The notes below the pieces were generated by a model. It was not told the origin of the DNA. It was given only the letters and a program-made list of their open reading frames with translations, and ran no database searches. Shown in pieces: positions 62,938 to 64,000 of a stretch of 64,000 nt of DNA; within the stretch, counting starts at the first letter, position 1, and every line of letters begins with the position of its first letter. This DNA comes from Trichoplusia ni (Eukaryota > Arthropoda > Insecta > Lepidoptera > Noctuidae). The position numbers and the translations under genes were made by a program. Where the stretch lies: positions 11,842,001-11,906,000 of the forward strand of contig NC_039483.1 in assembly GCF_003590095.1 (NCBI RefSeq), read 5' to 3'.

Positions 62938-64000
62938 GTAATTATTGAACAATGTAATAGTGGTGAATTATGCGAGAATAACTGGAACCTTTCCTCAGAT
63001 GCCATCGTAATGAAACTTTGTAGCTAATTGCGGCTAATACTTGAAAGGGCAACTGTCCACTAATATTTACTTGATTAGTCCTCAATTCAAGCAAACATAC
63101 AACTTCACGAGGTATCAAGATTATTGTAAGGCATAAACGTCAAGTATACAACCTAATTATATACACGGTTAAGTGTTAAGATCAAATTTGCGAATTGTGA
63201 AGAGAGAATCTCGTGTTTCAAGATGTTTTAAAAGTCTACCAACCAATGACGTAACATCATACCTACTTAGTAACTTGTACTGATTAAGTAAATTTGAGTT
63301 TGTAGAAGACTCGGAAGAAACACCAGTATATTCACATCACTAGATTTCTAGGTACGTTAACCTATTTATAACCTTACCAAAGCATTTTATTACCAACAGT
63401 AGCCGCTCCTATACAAGCAAGCTAAAGAATACAAAATAAATAACTGACAATCGCTAAGACATATCGCAGTAAGACAATGGTTTCCTAAAACATGTCTGTC
63501 TGGTTTGAAGACTATCTATCATCTCATGGTACACCACAAAAAATATTTTTTTTAATGCACATTTTTGAGTGCCAGACCTTGTTGGAGATAAAACTTGTTA
63601 CCTAGTTAGGACTGTTTGCAAACTCAGTACTTGAAAAAAGTTTTAGGAAAAAAGATAGTATGTAAAAAAATCGAATTAGAAAACTTTTTTTTATTATTGA
63701 TTGTTTTGCAACTAGTTTTGTTTAAAAGCTTATGATACTTTGCGATAACGGCACATAGAATGGTCTTCACAAATTTTTATTATTAAAACATTTTGATCGT
63801 AACTTCACTAACATAAATCAAAGTAGTCTCCCCAAGTATATCTGTTATTCAATAGAAATTAAATCAGTATAAACATTCACAAATGTGCTAATTTTAATGT
63901 TTTGGATTGGAATATTGGACTGCTAGCTTAAATGTCAATGATGCATATACACCTACATATGGATTTTTAATTTAGCGTAAGCTACTATGAAAGTATTCCA

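Larger units (their letters stand above)
53713..64000. other. Intergenic, no gene seen, repeat remnants
   Basis: Over 10 kb with no supported coding region on either strand. A GC-rich patch lies at 54840-54960. The right part holds a reverse copy of the dispersed repeat (59634-59880) and three tRNA-like SINE remnants (61069-61128, 62127-62225, 62866-62937). Open frames at 58377-58783, 60282, 60859, 61908 and 62499 are short and featureless. No RR-1 exon motif (YET, APDG, LPTPPP coding) was found here. Confidence 0.55.

Overview
The window is insect nuclear DNA, almost certainly from a moth (Lepidoptera). It is AT-rich, its genes are split by spliceosomal introns, and all five protein-coding genes I can support are Rebers-Riddiford type 1 (RR-1) cuticular proteins, the chitin-binding family typical of soft or larval cuticle. 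Repeats agree with this: two short non-autonomous Helitron-like elements, two copies of a dispersed element of a kind common in moths, and several tRNA-derived SINE-like remnants. A noctuid-type moth is my guess from the repeats; that is inference.

Layout, left to right. 1-8.4 kb is intergenic. 8561-17787 (+) encodes a classic 135-aa larval-type RR-1 protein with a 5.6-kb first intron. 20008-21331 (-) encodes a 324-aa RR-1 protein whose domain sits behind a roughly 200-residue basic, hydrophilic extension. Head-to-head with it, 21982-25714 (+) encodes a predicted 1079-aa protein: signal peptide, RR-1 domain, then a huge charged, sequon-rich tail with degenerate tandem repeats and an alanine-rich helix. 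25.9-33.6 kb is intergenic. 33691-37667 (+) encodes a 216-aa RR-1 protein with a Gln/Pro-rich N-terminal part and an extra C-terminal helix. 38.2-44.1 kb is intergenic. 44238-53238 (+) encodes a 151-aa classic RR-1 protein with a 4.9-kb first intron and a first coding exon that is only the ATG. 53.7-64 kb is intergenic with several decayed repeats.

The genes form a local tandem cluster of secreted structural proteins thought to be laid down by epidermal cells and to bind chitin. All five share one intron position: a phase-2 intron splitting the codon just before the YET/YEG motif. Genes at 8.6, 33.7 and 44.2 kb also have the usual intron just after the start codon. The divergent pair at 20-25.7 kb lacks it, uses more A/T-ending codons, and carries very long non-domain segments. 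That pair is the most unusual part of the window. All gene models were spliced by hand from GT/AG sites with reading frame checked; no transcript evidence was available.
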